From Paraglomus occultum (lineage: Eukaryota; Glomeromycota; Glomeromycetes; Paraglomerales; Paraglomeraceae): DNA of 24,364 nucleotides. The stretch is from assembly GCA_910592205.1 (NCBI GenBank), contig CAJVPJ010000465.1, positions 1-24,364 of the forward strand, in the 5' to 3' direction. Below are positions 24,364-24,364 of the stretch, piece by piece (position 1 is the first letter of the stretch; every line of letters begins with the position of its first letter). The notes beneath the pieces are model-generated. The model worked only from the letters and a program-made list of their open reading frames with translations, was not told where the DNA came from and ran no database searches. The position numbers and the translations under genes are program-made.

Positions 24364-24364
24364 T

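Overview
The window is nuclear DNA from a filamentous, probably early-diverging fungus. Every well-supported gene is split by short GT-AG introns of about 66-205 bp. A chitin synthase is present, intergenic DNA is AT-rich, and the housekeeping proteins look fungal. A Mucoromycota or Glomeromycotina source fits best, but that placement is inference; nothing in the sequence proves a genus. Exon joins below were derived by hand from splice motifs, family conservation and preserved frame; all of the complete gene models sum to whole codon numbers.

Layout, left to right. 26-337 (-): a candidate 3' end of an unknown small gene. 556-614: a perfect 19-bp hairpin. 813-1771 (-): FAD synthetase. 2861-4195 (-): a syntaxin-18/Ufe1 SNARE. 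4196-4643: a promoter region shared by Ufe1 and, divergently, a four-unit polyubiquitin gene (4644-5680, +). 6120-8488 (+): protein phosphatase 5 in 12 exons, convergent with a division I chitin synthase (8805-11690, -). 12395-12921 (-): a doubtful two-exon membrane protein. 13352-14615 (+): a SPRY-domain protein resembling RanBPM without its C-terminal domains. 14616-16506: a gene-poor stretch with a Tc1/mariner transposase relic and an AAT microsatellite. 16507-22022 (-): a 1567-residue fusion of an Fe-S PD-(D/E)XK nuclease, an RNase H-like domain and an SF1 helicase, with an RG-rich tail. 22913-24363 (-): the C-terminal part of the AP-3 delta adaptin, running off the right edge.

The genes do not form one pathway. 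Ufe1 and AP-3 delta both act in membrane traffic, PP5 is an Hsp90-linked phosphatase and polyubiquitin supports stress proteolysis, but eukaryotic neighbours need not be linked. The most unusual item is the nuclease-RNase H-helicase fusion. Its domain order matches the prokaryotic TM0106-type RecB nuclease-helicase family. Here it is a spliced eukaryotic gene whose eight inferred introns all lie in phase 0, and it carries a long low-complexity C-terminal tail.
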